This document shows, one piece after another, positions 1 through 8,435 of a stretch of 64,000 nucleotides of DNA. A model generated the notes under the pieces. That model did not search any database. It was not told the DNA's origin and saw only the letters and a list, made by a program, of their open reading frames with translations. Origin of the DNA: Lachnospiraceae bacterium (lineage in GTDB: Bacteria > Bacillota > Clostridia > Lachnospirales > Lachnospiraceae); contig JAFUKH010000061.1 in assembly GCA_017467845.1 (NCBI GenBank), positions 62,001 through 126,000 on the forward strand, given 5' to 3'. Position 1 is the first letter of the stretch; each line of letters begins with the position of its first letter. The translations under genes were made by a program, and so were the position numbers.

Positions 1-62
1 CACTCTTTAGCATTCGCAAAAAGCTGAAAATACATCTGGAAAAGGAGGAAATCTATTTATGA
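1..62 (+). CDS. C-terminal tail of an ECF sigma factor (partial)
   Basis: An open frame enters from the window edge and stops at 60-62, overlapping the next ATG (59-61) by ATGA. Its last residues, FSIRKKLKIHLEKE, resemble the end of sigma region 4 in ECF sigma-70 factors, where a basic recognition-helix tail follows the HTH. A sigma factor translationally coupled to a membrane anti-sigma is a common Firmicute arrangement, and a complete pair of the same kind lies at 52.3-53.8 kb. Only about 19 residues are visible, so the call rests on the tail and the context. Confidence 0.55.
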   Translation, partial: LFSIRKKLKIHLEKEEIYL

Positions 63-1210
63 AAAGCGAACGGTTATTTTATATCTTAGGTGAAATTGAT
101 TCTGAATTACTCGCAGATGTCGAAAATATTTCCCCGCGAAAACATAGACTTCCCCTGCGAACCATTGCTGCGGCAGCCTCTCTCTTTCTAATCCTTGGAA
201 CCGGTAGCTATCTATATAACAACAGACTGGATCCATCCTTACCAAAGCTTACGATAGACTTCTATGAGAATGGCGGTATGGGTTTTTCCGGCTACTGGGC
301 ATATGATATTAGCGAACTGGTAAATAACAATCCTTGGACAGAAGACTGCACGCTAACCCATTTACCGGTATTCCGTAATCGTCACCCCGTGGACGGTGCT
401 GGAACTCTTATAGAGTTTGATTGGGAATTTATGAATGCTGCACTTACCAAAGTTGCAGGATATCTGGGTATCAATAATTTGGAAATTACACATGACCCGG
501 ATGGAATCTCCGGTCCGCCGGTCTCCGCCCAGGCACAAGGAATGTATTTCCGTATGTATCATCCGGAAGTAACCGAAGTATTCTTTGACCCTTTGGTGAA
601 TCTTCCGGAGGAATATCAAATTGCAGGAATCTCTTCTACTTATGAAGATAACTATACTCTGGCAGAATATCTGCTGGAAATGTACCCGAATCTGATTCCT
701 ATGGAAAATCCCACCATCAATATCTACGGCGGTGACTATAGTTCCGATGGCACAGAGAACTGGCAGGATTACTCCATTTCCTTTTATGATGTAACAGAAG
801 ACCTAACACAAAATATATTAAACTATAATTTTAACCTGACTACCTTTACCCCCGATATTGAAACCGGTAATCTATGGATTTACAGAGTATATCAGCAGGA
901 TTTGCATGACGTCATCGGTTACTACCCCATCATTTCCGCAGATGAAGCCCAAAGTCTATTATGCAAAGGATACTATGGCACCAATGTCCCTGAAGACTTC
1001 CGTGGTGAAGAGTACATTGCTAAACGTGAACTGGTATACCGAAACGACATTATGCAGGATATCTATGTTCCATATTATCTGTTCTACGTAGAACTGCCAC
1101 AGGAGTACAAAAAAAATGGATTAAAAGACTACGGATTATACTATGTGCCTGCCATTGAGAGCAAGTACATCGAAGACTTTCCACAGGTGTGGAATATCCA
1201 CTTTAATTAA
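59..1210 (+). CDS. Membrane-anchored anti-sigma-like protein
   Basis: A 383-residue protein. A short basic cytoplasmic N-terminus (about 1-35) precedes one hydrophobic segment (about 36-55, rich in A, L, I and G), then a long acidic, aromatic-rich extracytoplasmic domain without cysteine motifs or recognisable catalytic residues. The AAGGAGG at 42-48 supports the ATG at 59, which overlaps the stop of the sigma-like upstream frame. Topology and coupling fit an anti-sigma factor that holds its sigma at the membrane. The outer domain is not one I recognise, so the signal it senses is unknown. Confidence 0.5.
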   Translation: MKSERLFYILGEIDSELLADVENISPRKHRLPLRTIAAAASLFLILGTGSYLYNNRLDPSLPKLTIDFYENGGMGFSGYWAYDISELVNNNPWTEDCTLTHLPVFRNRHPVDGAGTLIEFDWEFMNAALTKVAGYLGINNLEITHDPDGISGPPVSAQAQGMYFRMYHPEVTEVFFDPLVNLPEEYQIAGISSTYEDNYTLAEYLLEMYPNLIPMENPTINIYGGDYSSDGTENWQDYSISFYDVTEDLTQNILNYNFNLTTFTPDIETGNLWIYRVYQQDLHDVIGYYPIISADEAQSLLCKGYYGTNVPEDFRGEEYIAKRELVYRNDIMQDIYVPYYLFYVELPQEYKKNGLKDYGLYYVPAIESKYIEDFPQVWNIHFN

Positions 1211-1223
1211 TCTATGGTTTGTA

Positions 1224-1273
1224 GCAGTCTTTCTTATTTTCTCATACTGTAATATATCAAAACAGAAAGACTG
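1224..1273 (+). other. Inverted repeat directly before the SOD-like gene
   Basis: CAGTCTTTCT (1224-1233) pairs perfectly with AGAAAGACTG (1264-1273), enclosing a 30-nt AT-rich loop. The right arm ends 8 nt before the ATG at 1282 and covers the purine-rich stretch where a ribosome site would be expected. It could be a weak terminator for the upstream gene or a structure limiting translation of the SOD-like gene. No clear T-tract follows. Confidence 0.4.
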
Positions 1274-1281
1274 GTGATTCT

Positions 1282-1785
1282 ATGTATAACGATGAACGTA
1301 AAGAAAGTCAATTTAACATGTTCCTACCTCTGCTCTACCGTCACCCGGATGCTCATGCGATGCTTGCAGGAAGTGATGAATATCCCATGCTAAGAGGCAT
1401 TATGAATTTTTACCAGACCGAAAATGGAATCCTTGTGGGAGCTGATGTGACGGGTTTACCAGCGCAGCCTCCACAGAAAAGAGGTGTTTTCGGCCTGCAT
1501 ATCCACGAAGGAACCTCCTGCACAGGTAGCGACGAGGACCCATTTGCCGGGGCGATGCTTCACTATAATCCGACACAGATGCCCCATCCCTTCCACGCAG
1601 GTGATTTGCCGCCATTATTTAGCACGAGCAGAGGTAATGCATTCTTCATATTCTTAACCGATGCATTTCGCCTTAATGATATCATCGGACGAACAGTAAT
1701 CATTCATTCCGCTCCGGATGATTTTACCTCTCAGCCCTCCGGCAATTCCGGGCAGAAAATCGCCTGTGGAATTATTAAAAGATAA
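1282..1785 (+). CDS. Cu/Zn superoxide dismutase-like protein
   Basis: A 167-residue protein with the Cu/Zn-SOD pattern: GLHIHE (His73, His75), His94 in HYNP, His102 and His105 before AGDLP with Asp108, His142 in IIHS, and a Cys80/Cys162 pair (GTSC and ACG) that could form the intrasubunit disulfide. These match the seven metal ligands of the family, which disproportionates superoxide. Oddities: no signal peptide or lipobox is visible although bacterial SodC is usually exported; the active-site Arg of SodC is Lys159; the loop between zinc ligands is short. Upstream SD is weak, so a start at Met13 cannot be excluded. Activity is unproven. Confidence 0.75.
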   Translation: MYNDERKESQFNMFLPLLYRHPDAHAMLAGSDEYPMLRGIMNFYQTENGILVGADVTGLPAQPPQKRGVFGLHIHEGTSCTGSDEDPFAGAMLHYNPTQMPHPFHAGDLPPLFSTSRGNAFFIFLTDAFRLNDIIGRTVIIHSAPDDFTSQPSGNSGQKIACGIIKR

Positions 1786-1798
1786 TATCCTGATTAAT

Positions 1799-3130
1799 TT
1801 AACTATTTCTGCTTCTCCATGGCCCATTGCTATAAAACAAAATAGACAATACTGTTGCAATTCCCCAACCAATGGGCCAAGAGCACCAAATTCCCATATA
1901 TCCAAATTGTTCAGACAGCACTACAGCCAAACTAACTCTTATAAATAAATCCATAAAAGTTGCTATCATAAACTGTTTCATAAGCCCTGCACCTCTAAGG
2001 ATTCCATCTGCAACAAGCTTAACAGATATGATAAAGTAAAAAGGTGGTACTATTCTTAGAAATTCCGCTCCTGAAGCAAGAGCTATTTCTGATGGTGTAT
2101 CCACAAATATTTTCACAAGCGATTCACTTGCAATAACATATATCATCACAAGGGGAATACAGATAATCCATACCATTTTTACTCCGGCACCAAAACCCGA
2201 CTTTACTCTTTCCAATATTCCAGCCCCTATATTTTGAGCTGTGTAATTCGATATACCATTTCCAATGGTTGTGAAGGATGTAATAACCAAATTGTTTAAT
2301 TTGACCGCAGCAGAGTATCCTGCAATAACCCCCGAACCAAAACCGTTGATTACTCCTTGTATAACAATATTTCCCATAGAAATGAAACTTTGCTGTAAAA
2401 TGCTCGGAACAGCCACTATTACTATTTTCTTAAAAATTGTAGTTGAAAACACGGGAATCCTATTTGATGTTTTTACAGTTGTCAATCTCCTTAACACCAC
2501 AATAATAGCCAGTATACAGCTGCAACCTTGACATATGAAGGTTGCCCATGCCACACCGTCTACCCCCATATGTAATGAAGTTACAAACAAAATATCAACC
2601 AAAATATTCGCTATTGAAGAGCTTGCCAAAAAGAAAAAAGGTGTTTTTGAATCTCCCAATGCCGAAAAAATTCCTGTGGCAATGTTATAGAAAAACAGAA
2701 AAGGTAATCCCCACATATAAATATCTAAATACAATTTAGAATCAGCAAAAATGTTTTCCGGAGTTCTAATCATCTCAAGCAATACATCACAGCAAATAAG
2801 ACCAAAAAACATTAGCGCCACGCACAATATTCCACCTGAAATCATTGTTGTATATACGGCAGTCTTCATATCATCATAGTTTTTTGCTCCAAAAAACTGT
2901 GATACAATTACAGAGCATCCTATGTTGCATCCAAAAGCAAACGCAATAAAAATCATTGTAATTCCATAGCTGTTTCCTACTGCTGCAAGAGCATTTTCTC
3001 CAATGAACTTACCCGCTACCAAACTATCAGCAATATTATATAATTGTTGAAATATGATACTTCCAAATAAAGGCAAACAAAATTTCCACAACACAGCTTC
3101 AGGTTTACCAACTGTCAAATCTTTATTCAT
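1799..3130 (-). CDS. MATE family multidrug exporter
   Basis: A 443-residue polytopic protein with about 12 hydrophobic segments. The start (LWKFCLPLFGSIIFQQLYNIADSLV) and a repeated second half beginning near residue 225 (IVIVAVPSILQQSFISMG) are typical of the two six-helix bundles of MATE/DinF sodium- or proton-coupled exporters. It reads divergently from a LysR regulator across 131 bp holding a promoter for this gene and a palindrome next to its -35 box, so the regulator probably controls it. The substrate cannot be deduced. Convergent with the SOD-like gene, 13 bp away. Confidence 0.88.
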   Translation of the reverse strand: MNKDLTVGKPEAVLWKFCLPLFGSIIFQQLYNIADSLVAGKFIGENALAAVGNSYGITMIFIAFAFGCNIGCSVIVSQFFGAKNYDDMKTAVYTTMISGGILCVALMFFGLICCDVLLEMIRTPENIFADSKLYLDIYMWGLPFLFFYNIATGIFSALGDSKTPFFFLASSSIANILVDILFVTSLHMGVDGVAWATFICQGCSCILAIIVVLRRLTTVKTSNRIPVFSTTIFKKIVIVAVPSILQQSFISMGNIVIQGVINGFGSGVIAGYSAAVKLNNLVITSFTTIGNGISNYTAQNIGAGILERVKSGFGAGVKMVWIICIPLVMIYVIASESLVKIFVDTPSEIALASGAEFLRIVPPFYFIISVKLVADGILRGAGLMKQFMIATFMDLFIRVSLAVVLSEQFGYMGIWCSWPIGWGIATVLSILFYSNGPWRSRNS

Positions 3131-3173
3131 CCACTAATCCTCCAATTTGATATTGTATTGTTCATCTTGAAGT

Positions 3174-3202
3174 ATTATACTTTCCTTGCAAAGATGTGTA
3201 AA
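3174..3202 (-). promoter_or_regulatory. Promoter of the MATE gene
   Basis: On the minus strand TTTACA (3197-3202), 17 bp, TATAAT (3174-3179), about 43 bp upstream of the MATE start codon. The palindrome at 3209-3233 lies just upstream of the -35, a position suited to an activator. Confidence 0.65.
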
Positions 3203-3208
3203 ATGTAT

Positions 3209-3233
3209 ATATGATATTATAGATATATCATAT
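3209..3233. promoter_or_regulatory. Probable LysR operator palindrome
   Basis: ATATGATAT (3209-3217), 7 nt, ATATCATAT (3225-3233): perfect 9-bp arms. It lies between the divergent MATE and LysR genes, 29 bp before the LysR start codon and 6 bp upstream of the MATE -35 box. LysR proteins usually bind such T-N11-A-like dyads and autoregulate. AT-richness lowers its specificity. Confidence 0.5.
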
Positions 3234-3261
3234 TGATATTTTAAAAAAGAGACCACAAACT

Positions 3262-4164
3262 ATGAATATAAGCTATGAATACTATCGTATTTTTTATTAT
3301 GTTGCAAAATACAAAAATCTAACTCAGGCAGCTGAAGTCCTACACAATAATCAGCCTAACGTTTCTCGTACAATTAAGGTTTTGGAACATGAACTCGGAT
3401 GCAATTTGCTAATTCGTTCAAACAGAGGAATATCGTTGACTCCCGAGGGAGAAGCACTTTATAATCACGTCAAAATTGCCGTTGAGCAATTGCAATCTGC
3501 GGAGGACGAAATTGTCAAATCTGTTAATATGGAAAAAGGTAGCATTACTATAGGTGCCAGCGAAACAGCACTACGTCTGGTAGTTCTACCAATGTTGAAT
3601 GAATTCAAGAAATCGTACCCCGATATCCGTATTCGTATATTAAATCATCTTACTACACAAGCTATAGAATCGGTTAAAAACGGGACAGTGGATTTTTCAG
3701 TCGTTGCCACACCGGCTATTATTGATAAGTCTCTGAAAGCATACCCTATAATGCAATTTCGTGATATTCTGATTGGTGGTACTTCCTATGCCTTATATAA
3801 AGACCAAGAACTTTCATTAAAAGAGATCACTTCTTACCCTTTAGTATGTCTTGGTGAAGGTACTATGACTTATCAATTTTACGAAAAATTCTATCGAGAA
3901 AATAACGTTGAATTGAGACCGGAATTTGAAGCGGCAACAACAGATCAAATTCTTCCAATGGTTGAAAATAATTTAGGCATTGGATACCTACCTGACATAT
4001 ATGCCCAAGATGCTTTAGAAAAAGAAAGAGTTTATAGGCTCCGTTTAAAGGAACAAATTCCCAAAAGAGAAGTTTGTTTTGTAGAAAACAAAAATTATCC
4101 TTTAAGTGTTGCTGCAAAGGCGTTAAAAGCACTGATTATAGAGAAAGATGCAAAAAAGGAGTAG
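3262..4164 (+). CDS. LysR family transcriptional regulator
   Basis: A 300-residue protein. The N-terminal winged HTH (about 1-60; YYVAKYKNLTQAAEVLHNNQPNVSRTI) has the LysR alternation, with LIRSNRGISLTPEGEALYNH completing the wing. Residues about 90-290 form the periplasmic-binding-protein-like effector domain (GSITIGASETALRLVVLPMLNEF). It is divergent from the MATE exporter, so it probably regulates that gene and itself through the intergenic dyad. Its inducer cannot be inferred. Its stop codon lies inside the terminator hairpin shared with the convergent acyltransferase gene. Confidence 0.9.
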   Translation: MNISYEYYRIFYYVAKYKNLTQAAEVLHNNQPNVSRTIKVLEHELGCNLLIRSNRGISLTPEGEALYNHVKIAVEQLQSAEDEIVKSVNMEKGSITIGASETALRLVVLPMLNEFKKSYPDIRIRILNHLTTQAIESVKNGTVDFSVVATPAIIDKSLKAYPIMQFRDILIGGTSYALYKDQELSLKEITSYPLVCLGEGTMTYQFYEKFYRENNVELRPEFEAATTDQILPMVENNLGIGYLPDIYAQDALEKERVYRLRLKEQIPKREVCFVENKNYPLSVAAKALKALIIEKDAKKE

Positions 4165-4187
4165 ATTTTTCAATCCACTCCTTTTTT
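4152..4187. terminator. Bidirectional terminator
   Basis: An A6 run, GGAGTAGATT, a 4-nt loop, AATCCACTCC and a T6 run: a 10-bp stem with one mismatch, flanked by A and T tracts on both sides. It can terminate both the LysR gene (+) and the convergent acyltransferase gene (-). Confidence 0.8.
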
Positions 4188-5213
4188 ACATATGAGGTTC
4201 CATCCTATTACCAGAATAACCTCAATTATAATTAATACTATGAATAAAGTTCCCCAATAAATGTAATTCTTGGCTCTCGGTGAAACTGACACCAGAATCT
4301 CAGCCAAACTCATACATACAATCGGAACCTTGAAATCCAAATGAGTACACATAATAAGTAGCGTATTTTTTCCTATGAATTCCAAAGGAAACAGCTTCAG
4401 TTTTATTGTTTTCTGAAAGAAGAATATAATTCCAACAGAAATAAGTGTGGCACTGATACACCACAATATAGTACTTTCCCAAACTAATTCTCTGAGATTC
4501 ACAACAGGAACACATCCGGTAATAAAGATACCACCAAGCAGAACAAGCCACATTACATAGTTCCACACCCTGCAGCCTTTCCATTTTTCCTCAAGGAAAC
4601 CAAAGCAGTGCCCTACTCCCACGAAGAATAAGCATACAAGCCCTCGCATCAATACAACGAAAACCTTATTACCTATCAGCGCAATTTCAGAGCTTGTCCA
4701 TACAGAAGCCTCCACAGGTAACATATAGTTATGGGAAACTCCTACAACAAACATCATAATCGTTGCCACCAGCATTCCACCACCGGTTTTCAGCTTCTTG
4801 TGCAGTCCCCACCAAAATGTTTCTCCCAAAAGAAGTGTCGGAAAGAACCAAAGTACACTGATACCATAAAAGGACAATGTCGTAACCAGCATATCCGGTA
4901 TTCCCATCTGCTGCGTGGGCTCCACAAAGATAAAAAACAGCATATTAAGAACGCTGAATACAAAATACGGAAGTAGCAAGCCTTTTACCTTTTTCTTCAA
5001 GAAAACGGAAAAAGACGACTCATGGTGCTTATAAAATAAATAACCTGAAATAACAAAAAAGATAACCAATTCAAATACTGACAAAAACCGAATCATAGGT
5101 CCCAGCTGCATCTCCGGTTTCCTTACGTCCACCAACGAAAAGATGTGCCCTACCACAACGCAGCACATGGCAAATCCTCTGGCTCTGTCAATATCAGATA
5201 ATCTTTCTTTCAT
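4170..5213 (-). CDS. Acyltransferase 3 family membrane protein
   Basis: About 347 residues with roughly ten hydrophobic segments. The opening RLSDIDRARGFAMCCVVVGHIF carries the Arg and His of the acyltransferase-3/OafA-like family, which moves acyl groups to exported sugars or other acceptors at the cytoplasmic membrane. The start at 5213 is chosen because GAGGAG precedes it by 9 nt, inside the last codons of gpsA; an upstream in-frame GTG at 5219 lacks that spacing. It follows gpsA by 6 nt, so it is likely co-transcribed. The acceptor is unknown. Confidence 0.82.
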   Translation of the reverse strand: MKERLSDIDRARGFAMCCVVVGHIFSLVDVRKPEMQLGPMIRFLSVFELVIFFVISGYLFYKHHESSFSVFLKKKVKGLLLPYFVFSVLNMLFFIFVEPTQQMGIPDMLVTTLSFYGISVLWFFPTLLLGETFWWGLHKKLKTGGGMLVATIMMFVVGVSHNYMLPVEASVWTSSEIALIGNKVFVVLMRGLVCLFFVGVGHCFGFLEEKWKGCRVWNYVMWLVLLGGIFITGCVPVVNLRELVWESTILWCISATLISVGIIFFFQKTIKLKLFPLEFIGKNTLLIMCTHLDFKVPIVCMSLAEILVSVSPRAKNYIYWGTLFIVLIIIEVILVIGWNLICKKGVD

Positions 5214-5219
5214 TATCAC

Positions 5220-6233
5220 TTACTCCTCAAACGGAATATCTGAGCTTTCAATCTTCTTATCACGAAGCATCAAATCCTTTACAGCCTCTGCTGCATTCTT
5301 ACCTTCAAATAACACCAGATTCACCTGTTCAATGATAGGAAGCTGCACATCGTATTTCTTAGCAAGAGCCATGGCTGCTTTTGCAGAATATACACCTTCT
5401 ACCACCATCTTTACCTCTGCCATAGCCTCATCCATGGTCTTGCCCTGACCGATCAAGATACCGGCTCTACGGTTTCTGGAATGCATACTTGCACAGGTTA
5501 CAATCAGATCACCGATACCGGTAAGTCCACTGAAGGTCTGTGCCTTGCCACCCATGGCAATGCCAAGTCTTGAGATTTCAGCCATACCTCTGGTAATCAG
5601 AGCAGCCTTGCTGTTATCCCCATATCCAAGACCATCCGCAATACCTGCCGCCAGAGCTACCACGTTCTTCAGTGCTGCACCCAGCTCGATACCAAGTACA
5701 TCAGGACTAATATATACACGGAATACCTCATTCATAAAAAGATTCTGAACATACTCCGCAACACTTTTCTTCTTGGCCCCCACTACAATGGTAGTTGGAA
5801 TTCCTTTGCCCACCTCTTCCGCATGGGACGGACCGGATAATACGACAACCGTTGCTTGAGGAATCTCTTCTTCAATAATATCAGAGAGTGTCATCAGAGT
5901 ACTCTCTTCGATACCCTTTGCCACATTTACAATAATCTGCCCCTCTGTAACATAGGGTGCCATCAGCTTAGAGGTTTCTCTGGTAAATGTACTTGGTACT
6001 GCCAGCACCATTACATCCATTCCCCTAATAGATGCCTCCAAATCGGTAGTAAATACCATGTCCTCCGGCAGCTTTACACCGGGCAGCTTATCCACATGCT
6101 CATGATTCTCCTTCAGCATCTGAATCTCTGCATCAAATTTTGACCAAATAGTCACTTCATTACCATTTTTGCTTAACAGAAGCGCAAGTGCCGTTCCCCA
6201 GCTTCCCGCTCCGATAATACTGACTTTCGCCAT
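5220..6233 (-). CDS. gpsA: Glycerol-3-phosphate dehydrogenase [NAD(P)+]
   Basis: A 337-residue protein reducing dihydroxyacetone phosphate to sn-glycerol-3-phosphate for phospholipid synthesis. It begins with the Rossmann loop KVSIIGAGSWGTALALLL (3-20). NVAKGIE, the conserved GPSHAEEV segment, ALKNVVALAAGIADGLGYGDNSKAALITRG with the catalytic Lys, and SGLTGIGDLIVTC all follow the family order. Length is typical. It lies 12 bp downstream of plsY, whose acyltransferase uses its product, and der precedes both. Confidence 0.97.
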   Translation of the reverse strand: MAKVSIIGAGSWGTALALLLSKNGNEVTIWSKFDAEIQMLKENHEHVDKLPGVKLPEDMVFTTDLEASIRGMDVMVLAVPSTFTRETSKLMAPYVTEGQIIVNVAKGIEESTLMTLSDIIEEEIPQATVVVLSGPSHAEEVGKGIPTTIVVGAKKKSVAEYVQNLFMNEVFRVYISPDVLGIELGAALKNVVALAAGIADGLGYGDNSKAALITRGMAEISRLGIAMGGKAQTFSGLTGIGDLIVTCASMHSRNRRAGILIGQGKTMDEAMAEVKMVVEGVYSAKAAMALAKKYDVQLPIIEQVNLVLFEGKNAAEAVKDLMLRDKKIESSDIPFEE

Positions 6234-6245
6234 GATTACTCTCCT

Positions 6246-6905
6246 TTATTTAACCTCATTCTTCTTAAAGAGGTATGTCTTCCGTTCTTCTCCCTTTATA
6301 AGGCGAACAATATTCTCACGATGTCTCCAATATGCCATAATTGCAAGGAACAATGCAATTACATACATCTCTACTAAAATCCCCTGAGATGCCCCCTCAA
6401 AAATACCAAGCTGACCGCAGATAATCATTTCGATTACAAAGCCTGCATATATAATCAGGGATCCCAGTGACACATAGTGGGTAATTGCAAAGATTCCGAA
6501 GAAAAGAATCACTCCCATAGGTATAAAATATGGATGTAACGATAAAATAAGTCCCGCGGTTGCTGCAATTCCCTTACCGCCCTTAAATCCCATATAAAAA
6601 GGGAAATTATGTCCTAAAATAGTTCCTGCCGCAGTATAAAGGGCAAGAAGATATTTCGCATCAGGATAGGATTCACCAAACAAAAACTTGGTAAGTACAA
6701 CAGCAAACACACATTTTAGGCAGTCTCCCGCAAAAACGATAAGTCCTGCCTTTGTTCCTAAAACTCTAAGGGCATTGGTAGTTCCGGAATTACCGCTACC
6801 ATGCTCTCTGATATCGATTCCATGTGCCTTTCCGTAGAAAAAGGCGGTCTGGAATAATCCGAAAATATATCCGATAATAATACAAAGTACTCTGGTTAAT
6901 AACAT
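6246..6905 (-). CDS. plsY: Glycerol-3-phosphate acyltransferase PlsY
   Basis: A 219-residue membrane protein transferring the acyl group of acyl-phosphate to glycerol-3-phosphate, the first step of phosphatidic acid synthesis. Family motifs visible: HGSGNSGTTNALRVLG (about 36-51), GHNFPFYMGFKGGKGIAAT (about 96-114) and a later conserved loop near YWRHRENIVRLIKGEE. About six membrane segments. The ATG overlaps the der stop as TAATG, implying translational coupling. The acyl-phosphate supplier PlsX is encoded at 39 kb. Confidence 0.96.
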   Translation of the reverse strand: MLLTRVLCIIIGYIFGLFQTAFFYGKAHGIDIREHGSGNSGTTNALRVLGTKAGLIVFAGDCLKCVFAVVLTKFLFGESYPDAKYLLALYTAAGTILGHNFPFYMGFKGGKGIAATAGLILSLHPYFIPMGVILFFGIFAITHYVSLGSLIIYAGFVIEMIICGQLGIFEGASQGILVEMYVIALFLAIMAYWRHRENIVRLIKGEERKTYLFKKNEVK

Positions 6906-8242
6906 TACTGATCTTTTTCCTTTCGCTCTCTAATAATGAATCTGAGAGGTGTTCCTTTGAAACCAAAGGTTTCACGTATCTGATTCTCAATATATCTGGT
7001 ATATGAGAAATGCATTAACTCCTTGTCATTTACGAAAATAACAAAAGTAGGCGGCTTTACGGCAGCCTGCGTAATATAATACAGACGAAGTCTCTTACCC
7101 TTGTCTGAAGGTGGCTGTTGCATAGCAACTGCCTCTGCCATAATCTCATTTAAGACACCGGTAGCTACACGCATTGCATGATTCTCGCTTACCATATCAA
7201 TGGTTTCGAACAATTTCGGAAGTCTCTGACCTGTCTTGGCAGAAATAAATAAAATCTCTGCATACTGCATAAAGGACAGGGTATTACGAACATCCTCTGT
7301 AAAACGATAAATAGTCTTATCATCCTTTTCGATGGCATCCCACTTATTCACCGCGATGATAACAGCCTTGCCTCTGTCATGAGCAATTCCGGCAATCTTA
7401 GCATCCTGCTCCGTTACACCCTCGCTGGCATCAATCACCATTACCACAACATCCGCTCTCTCTACTGCACTGACAGTACGAAGAATCATGAAGTGCTCTA
7501 GCTCTTCCTTTACCTTATTCTTTCGGCGAAGTCCGGCCGTATCAATAAACACATACTCTCTGCCGTTAAAGGTAACATCCGTATCCACTGCATCTCTGGT
7601 AGTACCTGCAATATCCGATACAATGAGACGATTCTCTCCAAGCATTTTATTAATCAGAGAGGACTTACCTACATTGGGCTTACCTACGATTGCTACGCGG
7701 ATTCTTTCATCCTCTTCTTCTTCCCCATCGTCCTCCAGGAAATGGTCACATACGATTTCCAGCATATCACCGATTCCAAGACGATTAGCTGCGGATACAG
7801 GAACCGGGTCACCAATTCCCAGATTATAGAACTCGTACACATCCGCCATATATTTATCAAAATTGTCCACCTTATTAACAACCAGCACTACCGGCTTCTG
7901 AGAGCGTCTGAGCATATCTGCAACCTTAGCATCCGCGTCCTGTAAGCCCTGCTTCACATCCACAAGGAAAATGATTACATCTGCGGTGTCAATTGCAATC
8001 TGCGCCTGCTCGCGCATCTGGGATAAAATAATATCGCTACTATCCGGCTCAATACCACCGGTATCAATTAAGGTAAAAGAACGCTCCAGCCAGGTAATAT
8101 CCGCATAAATACGGTCTCTGGTAATACCCGGTGTATCCTTTACAATGGAAATTTTCTCGCCAGCCAAAGCGTTAAACAAAGTAGATTTACCGACGTTGGG
8201 TCTTCCTACTACCGCAACGATTGGTTTCGATTTTCTTGCCAT
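6905..8242 (-). CDS. der: Ribosome-associated double GTPase Der
   Basis: A 445-residue GTPase for 50S ribosome assembly. It has two tandem G domains: [13 protein letters not shown] and DTGG, NKVD near the N-terminus; [23 protein letters not shown] and NKWD in the second. A KH-like C-terminal domain ends in [16 protein letters not shown]. An acidic linker ([10 protein letters not shown]) joins the G domains. The gene follows a 165-bp palindrome-rich spacer after the DUF512 gene and is coupled to plsY. Confidence 0.97.
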   Translation of the reverse strand: MARKSKPIVAVVGRPNVGKSTLFNALAGEKISIVKDTPGITRDRIYADITWLERSFTLIDTGGIEPDSSDIILSQMREQAQIAIDTADVIIFLVDVKQGLQDADAKVADMLRRSQKPVVLVVNKVDNFDKYMADVYEFYNLGIGDPVPVSAANRLGIGDMLEIVCDHFLEDDGEEEEDERIRVAIVGKPNVGKSSLINKMLGENRLIVSDIAGTTRDAVDTDVTFNGREYVFIDTAGLRRKNKVKEELEHFMILRTVSAVERADVVVMVIDASEGVTEQDAKIAGIAHDRGKAVIIAVNKWDAIEKDDKTIYRFTEDVRNTLSFMQYAEILFISAKTGQRLPKLFETIDMVSENHAMRVATGVLNEIMAEAVAMQQPPSDKGKRLRLYYITQAAVKPPTFVIFVNDKELMHFSYTRYIENQIRETFGFKGTPLRFIIRERKEKDQ

Positions 8243-8270
8243 ATATTCCTCCGTTAAAAACTATATTATA

Positions 8271-8435
8271 TATTCAGAGCCCATTCGCAAAATCGCCTCT
8301 ACGAGGCTTTCCTTAACAACAAGTTCACTTGTTGTTTGCTCATTATATGGTTTCTCACCATATATATTTATGAAAAAAGACATCTGTAAGCGAGCTTACA
8401 AAGCCTATTTTCATAAATCTGCATGGCTCTGAATA
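8271..8435. repeat. Multi-hairpin intergenic element
   Basis: An outer inverted repeat, TATTCAGAGCC (8271-8281) and GGCTCTGAATA (8425-8435), encloses at least four inner palindromes: GCCTC/GAGGC, AACAACAAG/CTTGTTGTT, ATATGGT/ACCATAT and a TATGAAAA/TTTTCATA pair that itself encloses GTAAGC/GCTTAC. The right outer arm falls in the last codons of the DUF512 gene. The spacer between DUF512 and der is almost entirely self-complementary, which fits a folded transcript or a mobile palindromic repeat. No known element is recognised. Confidence 0.6.
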
